Shown piece by piece: positions 5,601-6,864 of a stretch of DNA of 6,864 nt (positions within the stretch are counted from its first letter, which is position 1; every line of letters begins with the position of its first letter). Source of the DNA: CAYSBK01 sp964429265 (GTDB lineage: Bacteria > Planctomycetota > Phycisphaerae > Sedimentisphaerales > Anaerobacaceae); NCBI GenBank assembly GCA_964429265.1, contig CAYSBK010000136.1, forward strand, positions 1-6,864, written 5' to 3'. The notes below the pieces were generated by a model that had not been told where the DNA came from, searched no databases, and was given only the letters and a program-made list of their open reading frames with translations. The translations under genes and the position numbers were made by a program.

Positions 5601-6617
5601 ATGATATTGGTCGTGGTGCTGCTTTCGATTGCGGTGGTTATTGTGGTGGGGGTTCTGGTCTGGCTGATTGCCGCCAGGGGCACCGGCATAGGCCTGATTC
5701 AGCAGCAGCTTGATGCATTGAAGGCGGCCCAGGACGGGGTAAGGGATGCCCTTCAGAAATCACTTCAGACCGGCCAGGATGCCGTCAACCGCGGCCTGCA
5801 GGCACACCAGCAGTTGCTGGCCCGGCTCAACAGCCAGATAGGCGAGCTGCAGGGAACCAACAAGCAGATGCTGCTGATTCAAAGCGACATCAGGCGCCTG
5901 CAGGAAATCCTCAGCGCGCCGAAGCTTCGCGGCCAGATGGGCGAATGGTCGCTGGAGAATCTGCTTTCGCAGGTGCTTCCGAAGGACAGTTACCAGTTGC
6001 AGCACGGTTTCCGGGACGGCAAGAGGGTCGATGCACTTGTGAAGATGAAGGACTTCGGCGTTCCGATAGATGCGAAGTTTCCGCTGGAGTCTTTTGAGAA
6101 ATTGGTGGGGGCCGAAGATGAGAATGAAAAGGCCCGCCTCCGCAAACAGTTCGCCAGGGACGTTATGGGCCATATCGACAAGATCGCCGGTGACTACATA
6201 AGGCCCGCCGAGGGAACGCTGGATTTTGCATTGATGTATATCCCTGCCGAGAATGTGTATTATGAGACGATCGCCAAACACCCGGCAGACACGCAGGACC
6301 TGCTGCGCTACGCGCAAGACCGGAAGGTGATACCGGTTTCACCGTCGCTGCTGTATGCGTACCTTATGACGGTTGTGATGGGCCTGCACGGGCTGCAGAT
6401 AGAAAAGCAGGCGGAGCAGATACGGCGCAATCTCAAGAAGCTCAATGCCTCGTTTGCGGAGTTCGTATCGACCTGGGACACGCTGGGCGGGCATATCCGC
6501 AACGCATCCAACAAGTACGACGAGGGCCAGAGAAAACTGGACCGCTTCGGCCTGCAATTGACCGGTGCCCAGGGCGAGACGGAACTGCAAGCCCAAGCCG
6601 GTGTAGATGAAAAATGA
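5601..6617 (+). CDS. rmuC: RmuC family protein (DNA recombination / inversion limiting)
   Basis: The 338-residue protein begins with one membrane helix (about 2-24), then a Gln-rich coiled-coil-like segment (33-100), then the RmuC domain (about 105-310). The domain shows family wording: LRGQMGEWSLENLL, QHGFRDGKRVDALVKM, VPIDAKFPLESF and MYIPAENVYYE. The acidic and lysine residues Asp144, Asp157 and Lys159 fit the PD-(D/E)XK-nuclease-like fold proposed for RmuC. In E. coli, loss of RmuC raises inversion at short inverted repeats; biochemical function is poorly known. It is shorter than E. coli RmuC (about 475 residues), mostly through a smaller coiled coil. ATG 5601 has a modest ribosome site (GAGGG, about 7 bases away). 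Nothing ties it functionally to the nickel genes. The stop overlaps an ATGA, but no credible gene follows. Confidence 0.93.
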   Translation: MILVVVLLSIAVVIVVGVLVWLIAARGTGIGLIQQQLDALKAAQDGVRDALQKSLQTGQDAVNRGLQAHQQLLARLNSQIGELQGTNKQMLLIQSDIRRLQEILSAPKLRGQMGEWSLENLLSQVLPKDSYQLQHGFRDGKRVDALVKMKDFGVPIDAKFPLESFEKLVGAEDENEKARLRKQFARDVMGHIDKIAGDYIRPAEGTLDFALMYIPAENVYYETIAKHPADTQDLLRYAQDRKVIPVSPSLLYAYLMTVVMGLHGLQIEKQAEQIRRNLKKLNASFAEFVSTWDTLGGHIRNASNKYDEGQRKLDRFGLQLTGAQGETELQAQAGVDEK

Positions 6618-6864
6618 ATATGGCCACGCTCAAAGCCGACCACCACAAGCTGACTTTGCGCGTGACATAACCGATGCAATGAGCAATGGGATTGTGCGGA
6701 GACAGCTGCCGTGAGGATGAAGCCCCGGTGCAAGGGCGTGGCGGCGGTTAACCTATCGGCTAAGAATGGCGGGGCGGCCACCGTTTCAGCAGAGGGGCGG
6801 ATGAAAAACAAAAGACGCAGTCAAAGGGGCCTGGTTAAAGCCGAAACGATAACGTAAGCTGTTT
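6618..6864. other. Non-coding right end
   Basis: Apart from the RNA candidate, I find no gene. A 17-codon frame from ATG 6614 and a 46-codon frame (6717-6857) are open, but neither has a good ribosome site or a recognisable product. The last 60 bases are A-rich (ATGAAAAACAAAAG at 6801) and may be a leader to the next gene. Confidence 0.5.
6671..6800 (+). ncRNA. Structured RNA candidate resembling HEARO / IscB omega RNA
   Basis: This stretch has no convincing protein frame but many short complementary segments in order. CCG/CGG with CAAT/ATTG (6671-6699) form a hairpin. GCCC/GGGC (6722-6725 and 6734-6737) follow the motif GATGAAG (6716-6722), and GTGGC/GCCAC (6738-6742 and 6777-6781) enclose GGTTAACC and CGGCTAAGAATGGCG. 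GCTG/CAGC (6705-6708 and 6787-6790) could close the whole. This order of GATGAAG, a CCC/GGG stem, GGCGGC, TTAACC and CTAAGAATG resembles, from memory, the HEARO RNA found just upstream of HNH (IscB) genes. The nuclease frame is not in the window and would have to start after 6864. The borders are uncertain; the RNA may begin nearer 6640 and run to the window end. Confidence 0.38.

Noticed and set aside
6614..6667. 17-codon frame overlapping the rmuC stop (ATGA)
   Set aside because: Too short, with no ribosome site or family resemblance; probably chance.
6700..6770. Resemblance to 23S rRNA (GAAGCCCCGGT, GGCGGC, CTAAG, GAATGGCG; GGAGACAGCTG in reverse)
   Set aside because: Matches are short, interrupted and in mixed orientation, so this is not an rRNA fragment; a separate structured RNA explains the segment better.
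6717..6857. 46-codon frame starting MKPRCKGVAAVNLS
   Set aside because: It has no good ribosome site and no recognisable product, and it overlaps the stretch with strong RNA-like pairing.

Overview
The window reads as a chromosomal segment of a moderately GC-rich Gram-negative bacterium, most likely a planctomycete (Phycisphaerae-like). This is inferred from remembered family resemblance, with no search run. The main clues are a tyrosine recombinase with the GLRCPSEHLALKW and KHYLQVTDEHFE wording typical of planctomycete integrases, an outer-membrane OprB-type porin, and a short RmuC.

Layout, left to right. (1) Positions 1-988 are the 3' part of an integrase gene whose reading frame runs into the 3' half of an oppositely oriented tRNA-Val(CAC) gene (948-1021, minus strand). 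This is the classic arrangement of an element integrated in a tRNA gene: the element lies to the left and the old chromosome to the right. Three copies of a roughly 11-bp sequence sit just before the junction. (2) The tRNA has its own good promoter on the minus strand, and a hairpin separates it from nikR. (3) nikR (1090-1503, minus) is divergent from a four-gene plus-strand operon: OprB-like porin (1676-2893), nikMN (2910-3920), nikQ (3977-4753) and nikO (4763-5503). (4) rmuC (5601-6617) follows, with its own near-consensus promoter. (5) Positions 6618-6864 hold no convincing protein gene, but contain a strongly structured stretch resembling the HEARO / omega RNA that precedes IscB-type HNH nucleases. 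Any such nuclease gene would begin beyond the window.

How the genes fit together: the porin would let nickel (or a nickel chelate) cross the outer membrane. NikMN is the substrate-specific inner-membrane component, NikQ the energy-coupling transmembrane protein and NikO the ATPase of an ECF-type nickel importer. NikR is the nickel-sensing repressor expected to act on the shared 172-bp divergent promoter region. The least ordinary points are the porin inside a nickel operon, a NikO with altered Q-loop and H-loop residues, the repeats beside the attachment site, and the RNA candidate at the right end.
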